Source of the DNA: Babylonia areolata
Lineage: Eukaryota; Mollusca; Gastropoda; Neogastropoda; Buccinidae
Direction of reading: 5' to 3'
Length of the DNA stretch: 64,000 nucleotides
Assembly (NCBI RefSeq): GCF_041734735.1
Contig: NC_134878.1
Location: 38,600,495 to 38,664,494 of the forward strand
Part shown: positions 1 to 12,665 of the stretch, in pieces
How the letters are laid out: each line of letters starts with the position of its first letter
How positions within the stretch are numbered: the stretch's first letter is position 1
The notes under the pieces: model-generated
What the model was told of the DNA's origin: nothing
Databases searched by the model: none
The model's input: only the letters and a program-made list of their open reading frames with translations
Translations under genes and position numbers: made by a program

Positions 1-2
1 GC

Positions 3-158
3 CTGACACCTCTCCTCGCTTGTCCATCAAAATGTTGGACTGATGCTGTGCTCAAGACATGCGATCGTGGCGAACTACCAAGATTGCTTTCTTTAGCAAA
101 TGCTCAGAAAGAATTGAAGTGTAAATTTGAAGGAGAAGACAGTGATGAACATTTATAG
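3..158 (+). CDS. possible 3' end of an unidentified upstream gene (open frame entering the window)
   Basis: One frame is open from base 3 to a TAG at 156-158, about 51 codons with no internal stop. It has ordinary amino-acid use, including a TDAVLKTCDRGELPRLLSL segment and an acidic end (EGEDSDEHL). An AATAAA-like signal follows at about 174, as expected of a terminal exon. I do not recognise the protein and the start lies outside the window. The frame may instead be transposon debris, because piggyBac-type sequence follows within 600 bases. Confidence 0.3.
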   Translation: MTPLLACPSKCWTDAVLKTCDRGELPRLLSLANAQKELKCKFEGEDSDEHL

Positions 159-599
159 GATGATTTGATAGAAAATAAAAGGAGCAATCAAGAGAGTGGC
201 CAAGATATGAGTATCAGTGAGTGATGCCGGCTGTACAGTGTAGCAGATGACAGAAAGTGACTGAATTGTGAGCAGGACACAGGGTGAGCGATTTTCTTGG
301 CACTCAGTCAACGCGGTCTGATGAAAACTGGATAAAGTGACTGTGTGAGAGGGGTGAAGAGGAGGGGGGGGGGGGGGGGAACTGAGATGGCGTGGCCTCA
401 CATCCATATTATCACTTGGAGAAGTCACAATGCATTGTGTATCTATCTCTTTAGAAAAAAAAGAAGATATTTTAGTACAAATTACCTGACTAATGTTTGT
501 AATGAACAAGTTGAAAATGTTACGTAAAACAAAACACTGATTTTCAAAACAACAGCATGTCACTAAAGATATATAAAATGGGAAAGCATCATGTGTTTT
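159..599. other. no gene seen; G-rich run
   Basis: AT-rich noncoding sequence with a near-pure G run at about 363-379. The open frames on both strands here are short and low complexity. I see no splice-bounded exon. Confidence 0.5.
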
Positions 600-763
600 G
601 TATTTTTTATTCATTTACCTTTCAAAAAATATATACTGTTATGGGTCTTTCTCCAATAACAAAGAGCACAGAATTTTTTGAAAATTTATTTCCGTTTTTT
701 GGGAAAAAGCCCTGGCAAATAGATTTCACTTAAATCTTATTTTCCTGGCAGCGAAAGGGTTAA
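600..763 (-). mobile_element. piggyBac-type element end with TTAA site
   Basis: Read on the minus strand from 763 the sequence is TTAA then CCCTTTCGCTGCCAGG, followed by a second TTGCCAGGG about 45 bases inside and an AAAAAATTCT block. The same order of motifs (TTAA, a terminal repeat containing TGCCAG, an internal TGCCAGG, then an A-rich AATTCT) occurs at 24954 and 62001. I infer the same TTAA-targeting family. The other end was not found; it may lie before the window. Confidence 0.45.
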
Positions 764-815
764 AGTGTGTATCACAAGTGAGTCTTGAAGGCCTTGCCTT
801 TCTTGTTTTTTTTTT
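764..815 (-). repeat. end fragment of the GACTCACTTGTG repeat family
   Basis: GTGTATCACAAGTGAGTC followed by TTGAAGGCCTTGCC is the same terminal module seen at 25258-25300 (opposite strand), 52819-52855, 56493-56525 and 58916. It directly abuts the TTAA at 760-763. Only the end is present, so this is a truncated copy. Confidence 0.6.
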
Positions 816-1447
816 TTCTGGTGACTGGCTGTGCAACTTTATACAATAATTTAGTTTGAAAATCTTTCATTATCTTTTCTGCATTTTGAAAAGCACAAGA
901 GTGTTTCAAATTTTGTGACGAATGCAGAACTGTTTTCATCTTAACTCAATGGAGACATAGTTAAATAGTTAGTGTAGTTTTGCTGCAACGGGCTATTTTG
1001 GTCATATTTGAAAAATTCAACACTTTTTCACACAGAGACATACAACTTATATATCTCTAGAAAGTTTACTATCTCTTCTAAGATTTTAAAACAGTTTTTT
1101 CATTTCATGCTGCTAAATATATTTTTTTTAATGTTTTAAATTATGTCACTAAATACTGAAAAACAGAAAAATTTGAAAAATAGGTATACCGTACTCACAA
1201 GGCATGTCATTTCCATCAGCTAATCCACACAGAAGAATAAGATGAATTTTTCACACAGTAAAGTTCCCAAATTCTCATGAGTCAGTTTGAAATCATGTGT
1301 TGCACAACCAACTTAAAAAAAAAAATAAAATAAAAGATCGCAACACTGGAAAAACAGAAAACATAAAACCTTACAAAACCATCACTTGAAAAAACAACAA
1401 CAACAAAAAACCCCACCTATTTACTCATTTCTGCTGCAGCTAAGTCA
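816..1447. other. AT-rich noncoding stretch, no gene seen
   Basis: Long A/T runs, including an A-rich block at about 1313-1335, with no coding frame or splice-bounded exon that I can support. It would be the 3' flank of the minus-strand piggyBac fragment that ends at 1448. Confidence 0.5.
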
Positions 1448-1625
1448 TTACTTGCTGTAGTCCTTGATTGTGTGAAACACTTCAAAGCATGGAAGAGCAC
1501 AGAAGGGCACTTTGCACTGTTTGCACATGATTGTGGTGGATTTTTTTGGCGTTTTTCAATTGTTGATGTGATGCTCCTTGTGCTTTCAGTTTGGCATAAC
1601 ACCTTGCACTCTCTCTGTGTTTTCC
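1448..1625 (-). pseudogene. piggyBac-type transposase, cysteine-rich C-terminal fragment
   Basis: On the minus strand a short frame ending at the TAA at 1448-1450 reads CKQCKVPFCALPCFEVFHT and ends IKDYSK. This has the spacing of the Cys/His zinc finger that closes PGBD4-like piggyBac transposases, where a C-x2-C pair precedes a V-P-x-C...CF...YH block. A further Cys pair (CKVLC) lies upstream at about 1605-1620 in another frame. The fragment is therefore frame-disrupted and nonfunctional. Upstream sequence toward the N gap at 2119 is uninformative. Family assignment rests on the finger pattern alone. Confidence 0.45.
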
Positions 1626-2118
1626 TGGTCTGTTGCTCCCAGTGACTGTATAGACTCAGTCTCCCCCTGTCTGCTCCTGTGTCTGGCAGATCTCCTCTTC
1701 ATGCTTGTAAAGTGTTTTGAATTTGTAACAGACAATGCTGTCATAAGAAAAAAGAAGAAGAAAAGCTTTTCTATGTATTGCAAAAAAAGGGCAAAAAAAA
1801 CAGATGAAAAATAAACATCAGTAATACACATGCATAATAATTCTGGAGTGACAGTTTGAATAACACACATGCACATACACGGCCATGCATAATACACTGA
1901 CACACTCATCGCACAGAGCCCCCCCACTCCCCACACACACAATTTAATAAGTGCACACACAGAAAATGATAATTTTACATTGATCTGTACAAATTATTCA
2001 TTAAAAATTGTAAAATTCAACATTATTTACACAAGAAATAAATTAGCAATAATATCAAATTGTAAACACACTTACCTCAACAGGAGTAGGCGTGTCTGGA
2101 AAGTCAGTGAGAGTCCAA

Positions 2119-2218
2119 NNNNNNNNNNNNNNNNNNNNNNNNNNNNNNNNNNNNNNNNNNNNNNNNNNNNNNNNNNNNNNNNNNNNNNNNNNNNNNNNNN
2201 NNNNNNNNNNNNNNNNNN
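2119..2218. other. assembly gap (100 N)
   Basis: Exactly 100 N bases, the usual placeholder for a scaffold gap of unknown size. Features on its two sides should not be assumed to be contiguous. Confidence 0.99.
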
Positions 2219-2342
2219 CATATTAAATTCCGACATTTAATTTTATACAGTAATTATTTCTGATTCGATGTTTTGATCTGTCAGACTTTTTTACCTTTTA
2301 CTATCTTTTCCATGACTGCTCAGATACTTCATGCAGGTTCTG

Positions 2343-3224
2343 TCATTCATTCCTGGTGGAGCATAGGCCATCGATGACCCCTCGCCATCGCATTCTGTTC
2401 TGGGCTGTTCTGGCCATTCCAGTCCAGTTGGTCCCTTGCTGCTTCAGCTCTGCCTTGGTATCTCGCCTCCAGCTGTTGCAAGGCTGGCCTCTCTTCCTCT
2501 TTCCCTGCGGGTTTTCCAGGTCAGGGCTTGGCGTGTGATGCTGGACGCTGGCTTCCTGAGGTGTGTTCTGATCCATGCCCCACTTCCTCTGCAGTATCTG
2601 CTTGGCCACTGGTTCCTGTCCCACTCGCTCCCAGAGATCTTTGTTTCGGATCTTCTCCTGCCATCGGATCTTGTAGATGCGCCTCAGACAGGTGTTGAAG
2701 AATGTCTGAATCTTCTGCTGCATTGTCTGTGTTGTCCGCCATGTCTCGCATCCGTAGAGCAGAATTGACTTCACATTGGAGTTGAAGATGCGGAGTTTGG
2801 TTTCATACTGATTGCTCCAGATGTTCTTGAGCATGATGAAAGCAGTTCTTGCCTTGCCGATTCTGGCTGTGACATCTCGGTCCGTGCCTCCCTGTCGGTC
2901 AACCACGCTTCCCAAGTAGATGAAAGACTCCACCTCCATGATGGGCTCTCCACCGACTGTGACTGGTGTGTTGGCAGTGTGTTGATCTTCATCAGCTCGG
3001 TCTTCTTCTTGTTGATCTTGAGCCCTGTCCTGGCTGACGTGGTCTCCAGGCGAGTGGTCTTGCCCTGCATCTGGCTGTGGTTGTTTTGACAGGAGTGCCA
3101 GGTCATCAGCGAAGTCGAGGTCATCCAGCTGTGTCCAAAGTGTCCACTGTATACCATTGTTCCTGCCTGTTGTAGTGGTCTTCATGATCCAGTTGATGAC
3201 CAGGAGGAAGAGGAATGGTGACAA
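2343..3224 (-). pseudogene. LINE reverse transcriptase, C-terminal half (RTE-like), 5'-truncated
   Basis: The 293-codon minus-strand frame starts inside a reverse transcriptase and runs to a natural stop. In order it shows LDFADDLALLS (catalytic FADD block, about residues 37-46), a FIYLGS block, LLYGCETW, and an Arg/Trp-rich C-terminal region. This order is standard for the end of APE-type LINE ORF2 proteins of the RTE-like group. The endonuclease and the first half of the RT are missing, the usual result of incomplete target-primed reverse transcription. The stretch just after FADD reads poorly and a better match lies in another frame, so there is at least one frame slip. Clade assignment below RTE-like is not attempted. 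Confidence 0.85.
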
Positions 3225-3345
3225 GGGTCATAGAAAACCTGGAAAGTCATGAAATTTGAAAACATGATTTTCCAGGCCTGGAAATTCATGAAATTCAGAA
3301 ATTCTGGTCAAGGTTATGGAAAAGTCATGGAATTTAAATAAAAAA
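3225..3345. repeat. CTGGAAAGTCATGGAATTT-type repeat
   Basis: Variants of a CTGGAAA..TCATGGAATT motif occur three times in about 120 bases (near 3238, 3276 and 3318), partly in mirrored order. Similar phrases are common as dispersed or tandem repeats in animal genomes. It abuts the truncation point of the LINE at 3224, so it was probably the insertion target or came later. Confidence 0.5.
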
Positions 3346-3599
3346 CCAAAACAGAAGCTGGTGGGGTTTTTTGTGTGTGCATGCAAAAGTGTGTGTCTGC
3401 AAACTTCAAATGAACATGTTAGCCAGACACAGCACTGAGCTCAGTAAGTCACAGGCTTCTTTGACAATGAGGCTTGGAGATGAGTAATTGTCAAACTGAT
3501 TCGGATTGGTTGAGAGCTCTGATTCAAATGCTTTCATTGGTTCTCTCACATAAACCGCGGCCCTCAGCCTAGAGCGTCGTTTGGAATTGAGAATGACAT

Positions 3600-4180
3600 G
3601 AGATGCAGTTAAAAGATGTTGGAGAAGTGTAAATTAATGAATTGTGGCCAATAGCAAAAGACTTTTCAAGTTGGCTGCAGCTCACATGGATCCTACAATG
3701 GCTTACTGTACGGCATTCCGGAAGTCTTTCAATATATAGAACATGGACAAGCTGCATTGAAAAGTCAAAGCACAGGAATGCACTGAAAGATTTGGCGATG
3801 GCTTCCATTCGGCTGACGGAATTTTTTGGAGTTTTCTACGTTAACTTCAAAACATATCTCATCATTTGCTCTGTGTGTTCTGTCAAATGAAACAGCATCA
3901 TTGTCAGTTTCATTGGGCATGCCTGCAGTGTATTTGGGAAAATCCAGTGAGAAAGATGCCAATGTCAATCAGCAAGTTACACAAAGCAACACCTGTGTAT
4001 GTGTGTGCATATATGTTGGTGGTATTCAAAACATCAAAGTAAAAAAGAAGAGGCTGCTCGCTGCTGCTGCTGCCTCCTGTCGAAATACTACCAGCACCTA
4101 GATGACAGAAGAAGAAAACTGAGGATGCTGAGAAGAAAAGAAAGGGACATCTGACAAGAGGCGACATCAGATTTTTTATC
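3600..4180 (+). pseudogene. possible BED-type zinc-finger transposase remnant
   Basis: In one plus-strand frame from about 3675, DPTMAYCTAFRKSFNI is followed by N-MDKLH. This resembles the start of the BED-like finger in hAT-like transposases (pattern AYCK.C.K.F.I.NMG...SH..GKKH). Stops interrupt it and the later part is unreadable. The rest of 3346-4240 shows no gene. The call is a weak resemblance only. Confidence 0.25.
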
Positions 4181-4239
4181 TTCTGGGTGTTGCCGGTTGG
4201 GTGGTCATCATACTTCCCGATTTCTGGATGACAGTGTAT

Positions 4240-5935
4240 GGTGGGGGTTGAATGGAGGAGTGAGCTTGTTTATTTTGTTCCGTTTTACCAGTACACTGTC
4301 TCCAGGCTTCAGGCTAGAGTTCTGGATGTGCCGTCATTTGTCAGTATAGGCCTTCATCTTGCTCTTGCTTCTGAGGTCATTGTGAGCAAGAAGGGAGTGA
4401 ACAGGGCTGGTTGGGGTTGACTGATGGGTACTGGGAGTGCCGATATTCATTTCACAGCCTGTTAGGACTTCGAATGGGGACACATGGTTGCTCTATGAAG
4501 CATTGTGTGGTACTGGCGGAGAAATTGGGGTAGTTGTGCTTTCCATTCAGCTCCATTAGCTCTGACATGCTTGTTGAACGTGGAGACAAAGCCTTGAGCT
4601 TTGCCATTAGCTTCTGGCCAGAGCGGCATGATCTTTCTGTGTCAAATACTTAGTTGGGTGAGAAAGTCTTGAACGCTTGACCTTGGAAGGGAGATCCATT
4701 GATGACGTTGGGTATGCCTTGGCAGGACATTATGGAGTTCAGCACAGGAAGTACTGCTCTCGCTGAAGTGGATGGGACTGTTTCCACCTCAGGGAAGCAA
4801 CTGCCCTCATCTACCACAATGAACAAATAGTCACCAGTGGGAAAGGTCCGGCAAAGTTAACTGAGTTCAGTACATGGACCATCTTGGAGGGGGGGGGGAT
4901 GAATGGGCTCACGTTTGCAGGAACCCAGTTAAGAGCACTGGCAGGGTACAGTTTCTTCTACTTGTTTGTCTATGCCGGGGAAACCAGACTTTCTCTCAAA
5001 TCAGCTGTTTGGTCTTCACTGTGCCCTGGTGGCCCTGATGTGCCATGCCAATGATTCATTCTTTGTTAGGCTGTTTGGAATTACAAGTCAGTACTCACAC
5101 AGGATAACATCATCAGTGACTATTAATTCATCTTTGAATGTACTGAAGGCTGCTAAGTCAGGGTCATGTCATCTTCCAGTCAGAATGGCAGACATAACTT
5201 TCTGCAGAGTGGGTCTTCTCGTGTAGTGGCACACACTTCATTTAGAGTCATAGCTTTGGGTACTGCATTTCTGGAGACATAGATGACATAGTCTTCAGCT
5301 GTCTTTTCTCTTCTGCCTGGCATGTGGGATGACTCATGAAGTTGGCAGGACTGAGCTTGTCACGACCTGGCTGATATTGGAGAGTCATATCATAAGGCAT
5401 TAATCTTACCCTCCATCTTTCAATCCTAGCTGTGGTTGGTTTGGGACTCTTGATGATTCCAAGGAGCAGCTTATGGTTGGTAATGACCATGAAGGACAAC
5501 CCATAAATGTACAGGTGGAATCGTTCAATGCCAAAGACGACAGCAAGCATCTCACTGTCCATCTGTGAATAGTGTCTTCTGCGTAAGTGAGAGCACGGCT
5601 TGAATAGGAAATCACCCTTCCTTCTTGCATGAAGATGGCGGAAACACGGACAGGACTAGCAGTGGCTTTACTGGGGTCAGAGCAGGTGATGAAATGTGAG
5701 CTTGTGAGTTTCTCTTTCAGCTTTAGGAAGCTGCTTGTTCTATCTCTCCCCATCACCAGCTGACATCATTCTCTATGGATGATGCAGAGGCTTGAAAGAT
5801 TGTCGCGTATTTTGGAATGAAGCATGCAACATATTTGTCATGCCAAGGAACGTTTGCATTTCTGCAGGAGACTGGTGAATTGATGCTTAAGATTGCTTGA
5901 ATCTTTGCGGACAGGGTTGGACCCCTTTTCCCAAG
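4240..5935 (-). mobile_element. Ty3/gypsy retrotransposon fossil: RT end, RNase H and integrase region
   Basis: Minus-strand reading shows gypsy-type pol in normal order: the end of the reverse transcriptase, an RNase H block (SEMLAVVFGIERFHLYIYG, then VITNHK) at about 5300-5560, then integrase-like sequence toward 4240. No LTR was seen. The copy is clearly broken, with many breaks, and looks old. The same family, likewise on the minus strand, resumes at 14742-16300 beyond the anomalous block, so both may be parts of one insertion. Confidence 0.75.
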
Positions 5936-8218
5936 GTCATAGAATGCCTGTTTTTTTTTTGGTGGAGATGCATTTTTCTTTTCACTGGCCCCTTTTTTAG
6001 TTAATGCGCAGTGGGGACAGGCCTTGCACAGGGAAGTATTATTTTTGCAAACACGAAATTTTGTTGGATAATTCTTAGCTCAGTAGTCCCCAGCAGTTCA
6101 GAATGGGATTAAAAATTTTTTGGTGCTGTTTTCTCCGAAGAGCAGTCTTTTGTTGTGTCTGAGGCCTGCATGTGTAGAGAATGGGGGGGAATTCCCTTAT
6201 TCAAAAAACCCTGGGTTGCATTGGTCTTGTCAAACTTGGAGAATACAGTGCTTCATTAGATCATGAATGAGATCATCGTCGTCACATTGCTTTCACGGGT
6301 TGTGGGTGTGTTGGGATGTTAACATATGTGGACACCCTGGCTTTTTTTTGGAAACGACGATGGGGTGACCCAGGTGTAGGACCAGTGAGCCCTTTCAATG
6401 TGTCCAGCCCCAAGCTGTCCCTTCCTTCACCACTCTTTTTGAGTGAAAAGGAATTTTGGCAGTCACGGGGACTGGCTGTATTGTTTGTCGCGTGCAGTTT
6501 GATCTGACTCTTTGATTTGCCCATTGAGGAGAACAATCAGGAAAACATCGACGATGGGGCAAATGTGTGAGACAAGGGCAAAACTTAATCGTCCCCGTTC
6601 TAAAACAATTTCACTATTTGCGTTTGATGGGGCATCAGGGGGTTTGGAAAAAATCATATGGAATAGCATGAAGGAAGATTTTTGAAGAATTTTGTTTGGA
6701 AATGTTTTTTGGGTACATTAGTGGGTCAGTAAAAAACATAGATTTGGGCGACCGGGGGTTATAGGAGAAAAGGCTAGGGCTTTTTGCCAAACTGTCTGTA
6801 ATTTTCCAATGGCACCCGTGTCACCAAAAACTGAAGGGTTTTTCCACAAAAGGGATTGTGACTTTTTGGGATTCTGGGTTGGTTGTGTTATGTTCACTCA
6901 AACACTGTATCAAATTCATGGTTCATGCATTTGATTATTTACATTTTTTCACAAAGTCTCACTTTGGGCCTGTGATACTCACTTCTTGCGAAAAAGGTTT
7001 TTTTCCAATGTGAAAATTGTTTCCCTTTGGCAGGGCAAATCTTTAATGATGTGGGAAGCTTTTGACAGATTTACACAGTTTTGTTTTCATTTCTAGCAGT
7101 AGCACCTCAGGGGAAATTTGCCAAAAGGGTTGGGGCAAGCCCTTTTCGTGTGTTTTGTCAAAGACTGATTTGTCAAAAATTATGGCGGCACCCCAGTGGG
7201 AGTCTGGCACGACTTGTTCCCCAAAGAAAATTATGATGCCGATAAAAAAGTTTTTGATGGGGGAGTGGTTAATTTCTTTCTATGCTGCTGTTCACTGAGT
7301 TCTGCATTCCCCACACTTTGGGTAGAAAATTTTTTTCGATTAAAATTGTCTCTAAAGGGGCCTTTTTTCTTAGCCTAGCGATTAAAACCGCAAAATCTGA
7401 GTACATTTCACTTAAAGTGAAAGCACAAGTAGTGCAGGCCAGAAGTTTTGTTGGTATGCCGTAAGTTATTTCACCCGTTTTGAGAGCTTGCCTAAAAATT
7501 TTAAAATTTCATAGGTAGTATTTCTTTTGGGGTGAATTTTGGTGAAAAGGGTTGATGCCATCGCCAAAGCCATTTTCCCCCTTTCACGAACTATTGTAAA
7601 ATGTCATAGGCCTCTTCTTGAGTAATGCTGTTGGGAAGTCCTGCTTTTTTTTGAGCTTCAGGATTGTTTTTCCCCCAACACAGGGTTTGCAGATTTTTAA
7701 ATTTCCACTTCCCCCCAGGAAAAACCAAGTGTTTGTCACAGAGTCCCACGGGAAATTTTCTCAAATGGCTGCAAGGACATAATAGGTTGGCACTGCTTTA
7801 CATTGAAACAAAAGCAAAATTTTTTAAAAAAAAAAAAAGAAAAAAAAAAAAAGTAAACTCTTACCTAAACGCGGGTTCGCCAGTTTTTAAATTTTGTGGG
7901 GTCTGCATGGATGTGGGTTTTACATGTGTGTATGGCTCATGCAACATAAATACATGACATTTTCAGGGGGGTAAAGTTTCTTGCAGCAAGGGTTGCCCTC
8001 ATTCTCCCACCCGTTTTTGGCCAAAACCGGGTTCTATATTAAGATAGACATGTTTTTTTTAATAGACAGGCTACTTTTGGGACACAAAAAATTTTTCCCT
8101 TTCCGGGGGCCTTTTCCATCTTCCTAACCCTTTTCCCCAAAAATAAAAGCAACAGGGACAACTTTCCACACTTCCAAAATTCAAAATATGTTGGAAAGCA
8201 TTTAGCGGGTTTTAAATC

Positions 8219-8249
<31 letters not shown>

Positions 8250-9329
8250 TAAAAACAACAATTTTTCCTTCCTTTTTGGAAATAAAAATATGGAAGGGGG
8301 GGAAAACAAAAATGAACGAAACAGGGCAAAAAATAGAAAAAAAGTTTGCAACATACTTTGTATTCCCTGAAATATATGAAGGGAAGGGGGGGGGAGAAAT
8401 TTTGGACAAAACCCCCGCCCAAAAAAAACAAACAAAAAAAAAACCCAAACAAAAAAAACCCCACCCCACCCCCTCTTCCAAAGCACATTATTAATAAGGG
8501 AGAAAAACAACAACAAAAAAAAAAAAAAAAACCAAAAAAAAACTCCCATGCAAAAATAAATTGAAATATTAAAATAAAATTAAAGAGAAAACACCCTTTT
8601 TATCCAGAATGTTTTAATTTTAAAATTTTTTCACATACTATTTCCCCTTAAACCAACATTTTTTAAAGGGTTTCTTTTGGAAAGGCAAATAATGATTTCA
8701 TTGTATATACCCTTTCCCCGACAGGGTCCCAAATGTCGTAGCCGCGCCCCCGTGCCCCCCGGGGAAGGTTTTTGAGTCAGGGGTTTTGGGGAAAAGGGGA
8801 CGGGCTGATATAAAATGACCTAAAGGACCCTCACGTCCCCGGGCCCCAGCTTTGCTAGGTATGGCAGTTTGGAAAAAGGGTGAAAGGGGGGGGCCCAGTA
8901 CTGCGCAAAATGCCCCCACCAAAAATTTTTCCCTTGCGCAGGTTTGAAGGACATGTCCCCCCGGGCCCCACCAATTTTTCCCAAGTCCTGCAGCGGGGGA
9001 AAAAGGGGCGAAAACGGCGGGGGAAAAAGATGTCATGGAACCCCCATTCCAATCCTGCTGCAGGGGGTTTCAGGAAAATTGGGTCGTGATTTTGACCCGG
9101 AGGGGGCCAGCATCCACTGGGAAAGCCCCCTAAACGACCAACCCGCCTTTTCTGGGACAGCACTGCTTGCTCCCCCAACGGGGGGGCCTAGAAAAGGGGG
9201 TCCAAAAAAAATGCTCATCCCCCATCCCCCCAGTTGGCTACCCGGGGTAAAAGGGGCATCCCCAAAAAAGCGGTAAACCCAACAATAAGAAAAAAAAGGG
9301 CCCGGCCCCTCCCTCCCCAATTGGTGAAA

Positions 9330-12300
9330 AAGGGGACAAAAGGGTTTACATGCTGGAACATCAAAACCCATGCGTGACTCTGCAGAAAAGAAAACCACCC
9401 AAAAAGGCTTTCCCGCTCTAGTCGCACCGAATTTCAGAAAATGAACATTGCCTTTTGCTGGTCCAAAGTCCTTTTTGGCAGGGAAGGCAGCCTCCGGGGA
9501 ACCCAGGGCGTGGGTACCCCCCTTACTGGTCAGGCAACCCCAGAGCCCGGGACGTTTTTAGGCGTGGGCCCTTTAGGGTTTAAGGAGCCCTTTGCCTCCA
9601 AGTTAAAAAACCCCCAACGGGACACCAGCCCGAATTATGTCCTTTGCGCCCCACAAGGAAAAAAACAGCATGACCCTTTTCCAGCTTTGTCCCTTTCCAA
9701 CCCCCCAAGCGGCCCCACAAAAAAAGGTAAAGTTTTATACTGATTGCGAAACCCTCGTTCAAAAACCCCCCTCGACGACAAGGTCATCCCCCTTGGGCGA
9801 CTTCAATGCCAAAAGTTGGCCAAGATTCAGAAGCCTGGAAAGGATCCTTGGAAAGAAAGGCTTTGGGTTTATTGAAAAAACGACAAGGGGGCCCCTTCTT
9901 CTGGGTTTCTTTTGAAAACAGCAATTTCCCATCCCCAACCCCTTTTTCCCCACCCAAAAGGGCAGCCTGAAGAAAACTGGATGCACCCTCGGCCCCAAAA
10001 CTTTGGGCCCACCTCATTGTTTTTACATCCTATGCCCAGAGAGCCCTTTACGAGACGCCCCAAAACACACCCGAGTGATCCCCAGGCGGAGTGTCATACT
10101 GCCCACCGCCTCGTCCGCAAAAGTAGGCCCCCTTAACCCCAAAACCAAAAAAAGGGAGGGTCCTAGGAAAAATTCCAGGTGGGTTTCTTTCGTCACTGAA
10201 GAAAGCTAAATTCCCAGGCGAAGTTTGGGAAAAACTTGAAGCCCCTTTGCCCACAAAAACCCCCTCCCCAAAAAGCACTAGGGGCCCAAGCTGAAATCAG
10301 CCATCCGCAGCCCCCTGAAAAATTCCTGGGGTTTTCCTCCAAAAAAGGGAAAAGGACTGGTTTAAACCAAAAAACAAGGGGGAACCCAAAGAATTGCTGG
10401 CGAAAAAAGAGATAAAGCCCCCCCGGCCCCCTTTGCAAACCGCCCTTTCCCGGTAAAAGAAAAAACCCTTCCGGTCATATGCAGCAACCTAGCGCAAGCT
10501 TCGTGGGGGTTTTAAAAATGGGGGGGTGGCCCAAACCCTGGCAGAGAGGGTTTCAGCTTTGTGCAGACACGGGTGACTCCCGGGGGAAAAACCCCTTTTG
10601 GAAGGCGGTTTTAAGGGCCCCTCATCCAGGTCCAGATTTCCCTTTTTGCGCGCGCAAAAGGGCCCGGGCGCTCTTCACAGACAAACTCGATCCTGAACGG
10701 GTGGTCGGAAAAATTCCGGGCCCTTTTTCCGGCGCCACCGAAAGGTTAAAAGATTTCGGAAATTTCCCTCCGATCCCACAACAGCCAGTAAAATTTACAA
10801 CTGGAGGGCCCAAACCCTAGAAGAGACTGCCCAAGGCCTTTAGACAGCTAAAAATGTGGAAAGGCAGCGGGGTTGGGAGGGAAATTCCCCCGGAGGGGGT
10901 GGAAAAAGGGGGCCCCGAAACCCCTTTCCAAACTCCACAACCCTTTGTCTGCTGGGGAGAAAGGGCAAACTACCACAGGACCCCCGTGCGCGTCATCTTT
11001 ACCCTGTAAAAAAAAAGGGAAAAAAAGTGGGACTGCCCAACTACAGGGGGGTTTAACTTTTGCGCCCTCGCAGGAAAGATCTCCCCCAGAGTCGTCCAAA
11101 ATGGGCTGGTGCCTCCTATCCCCGAAAAAACATTTTCCCAGAGAGTAAAGGGGTGGCTTTGAGCCAAAGAGGCACCACTGACATTTTCTTTCTAGACGCT
11201 ACAAAAAAATGTCGGGAACGAAAAAAGGGGGAACTGTATGCGACATTCGCGATCCCCGAAAGCTTTCGAAAACCGGGCAGAAAAGGTCTGTGGGAATCAT
11301 GAAATTTCTAGGATCCCCCCCAAAATTCCTAAAGCATGGTCACCCAAACAACATGGGGAAACGCGTGGACAGGTCGGCCAGAAAAAGGGCCCTTTTGGGG
11401 ACCCCTTTCCCCAAAGGAAATGGAGGGGGGGAAAAAGGGTTGTGCCTCGCCCCGGCCCCTTTCACGATCTTTTTTCCATGATCTCCAAAGGCCAGAAGTT
11501 TTGGCGACAAACGACGGAAACTTCTTTCAGTACCCCCACTGTTTGGAAAGCCAATTTCAACTGGGGGGCTCAGGCCCACCCCAAAAGGGCACTGGGCAAC
11601 TCATCGAGACTTCTGTTTCCCGCGTGCTCCCCTTTCCGGGCCCAAAAACAAAAGGGCCCCCCGCGATAACTTTCCTGCTTCGCAAAGGCCCTGCGCAGCT
11701 CTTGGGCCCCTAAAAATTCAGTCTGAAAAAGCCCGGAATTTCTCCCCCCACCTCCCCCCCGGGAAGTTCCCCCTCCTCACTTCAACATCGGTGAACAGAG
11801 CGAAGTCGGTCCACCAGTTCAGCTCCCTGGCCCTGCCCCCTCTGTTGTCCCAAGATCGACAAGGAGATCGACAACAGATTTGAAAAGGCCCAAACCCCAG
11901 CTTTTTTCGCAGGCATAAAGGAGTATGGAAAAACCCAAAACCCCTGGAAAAAAACACAAAAAAACACCCGGTGTACAGAGCTTTTGTATGCCCCCCTGTT
12001 GTAGGGCTCCGCCCCCCGGGTACCTACCGGCACCACTTTACATGTTTGACCCTTTTCACCACGCGCCTTCCCCCCCATCCTAAAGCATCCATGGGTGACT
12101 AAATCACAAAATGTCGAGGTTGGCCGGCCCAAAGACAAATACCACCCGGGCGTGGAAAAAAGCCCAGCAAAACTTGGGCGGGACGTGTCCAGGGGGAAAG
12201 GAAAAATCCCCCCTCCCCAAAAGATCGCGCTGATTGGCGAACTGTCCATGGCCCCCGTGACAGAGGACCCCCAAGAAAGATACAAAGACTCCTTGAAGAA

Positions 12301-12665
12301 AGCTCCCCGGTCCCTTTTCACATTGACCATGCCCGGGGGTCCGCAGTACCCCGCTAAATTCGAGAGCCCTGGCGACGCACCATCCCCCAAGGTCTCCTCC
12401 TTGGGAAAAAAACCCGCGGGCCACCCCTTGGGAAAAACGCAGAAGGAGGAAGAACCCGACGCTGCACCCGCAAACCCCCGACCAGATTTTCCCTTGAAAA
12501 CCGCGGGCGGCCGACTCGTTTTTTCCCGCTTTGGCCTTTCAGCCATGGGTGCCTCCCATAAACGTGGAAAGCCCCTTCCCTTTAAAATCTTCGTCAGGGG
12601 AACCCCGGGCCCAATGATGATGATAAAAATTATAAAAACAACAGCAATTCCCCAATTTGCACTTT
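9330..12665 (+). mobile_element. RTE-like LINE, sequence distorted
   Basis: Plus-strand reading recovers landmarks of the LINE family also present at 31840-35970. A TWNI..T start of an APE endonuclease lies near 9350, GDFNA (endonuclease catalytic Asn/Asp block) at about 9797, and WMHPR with a later D/H-R-L-V-R block at about 9980-10120. Near the end come YKDSLKK (about 12280) and a degenerate C2H2 finger region ending in a HKR-like phrase (about 12480-12570). Order and spacing fit a nearly full-length element of about 3.3 kb. The reading frame cannot be judged because of the homopolymer distortion. Confidence 0.65.

Noticed and set aside
2343-2768. Plus-strand frames over the LINE tail
   Set aside because: They are complements of the minus-strand reverse-transcriptase frame and show no domain.
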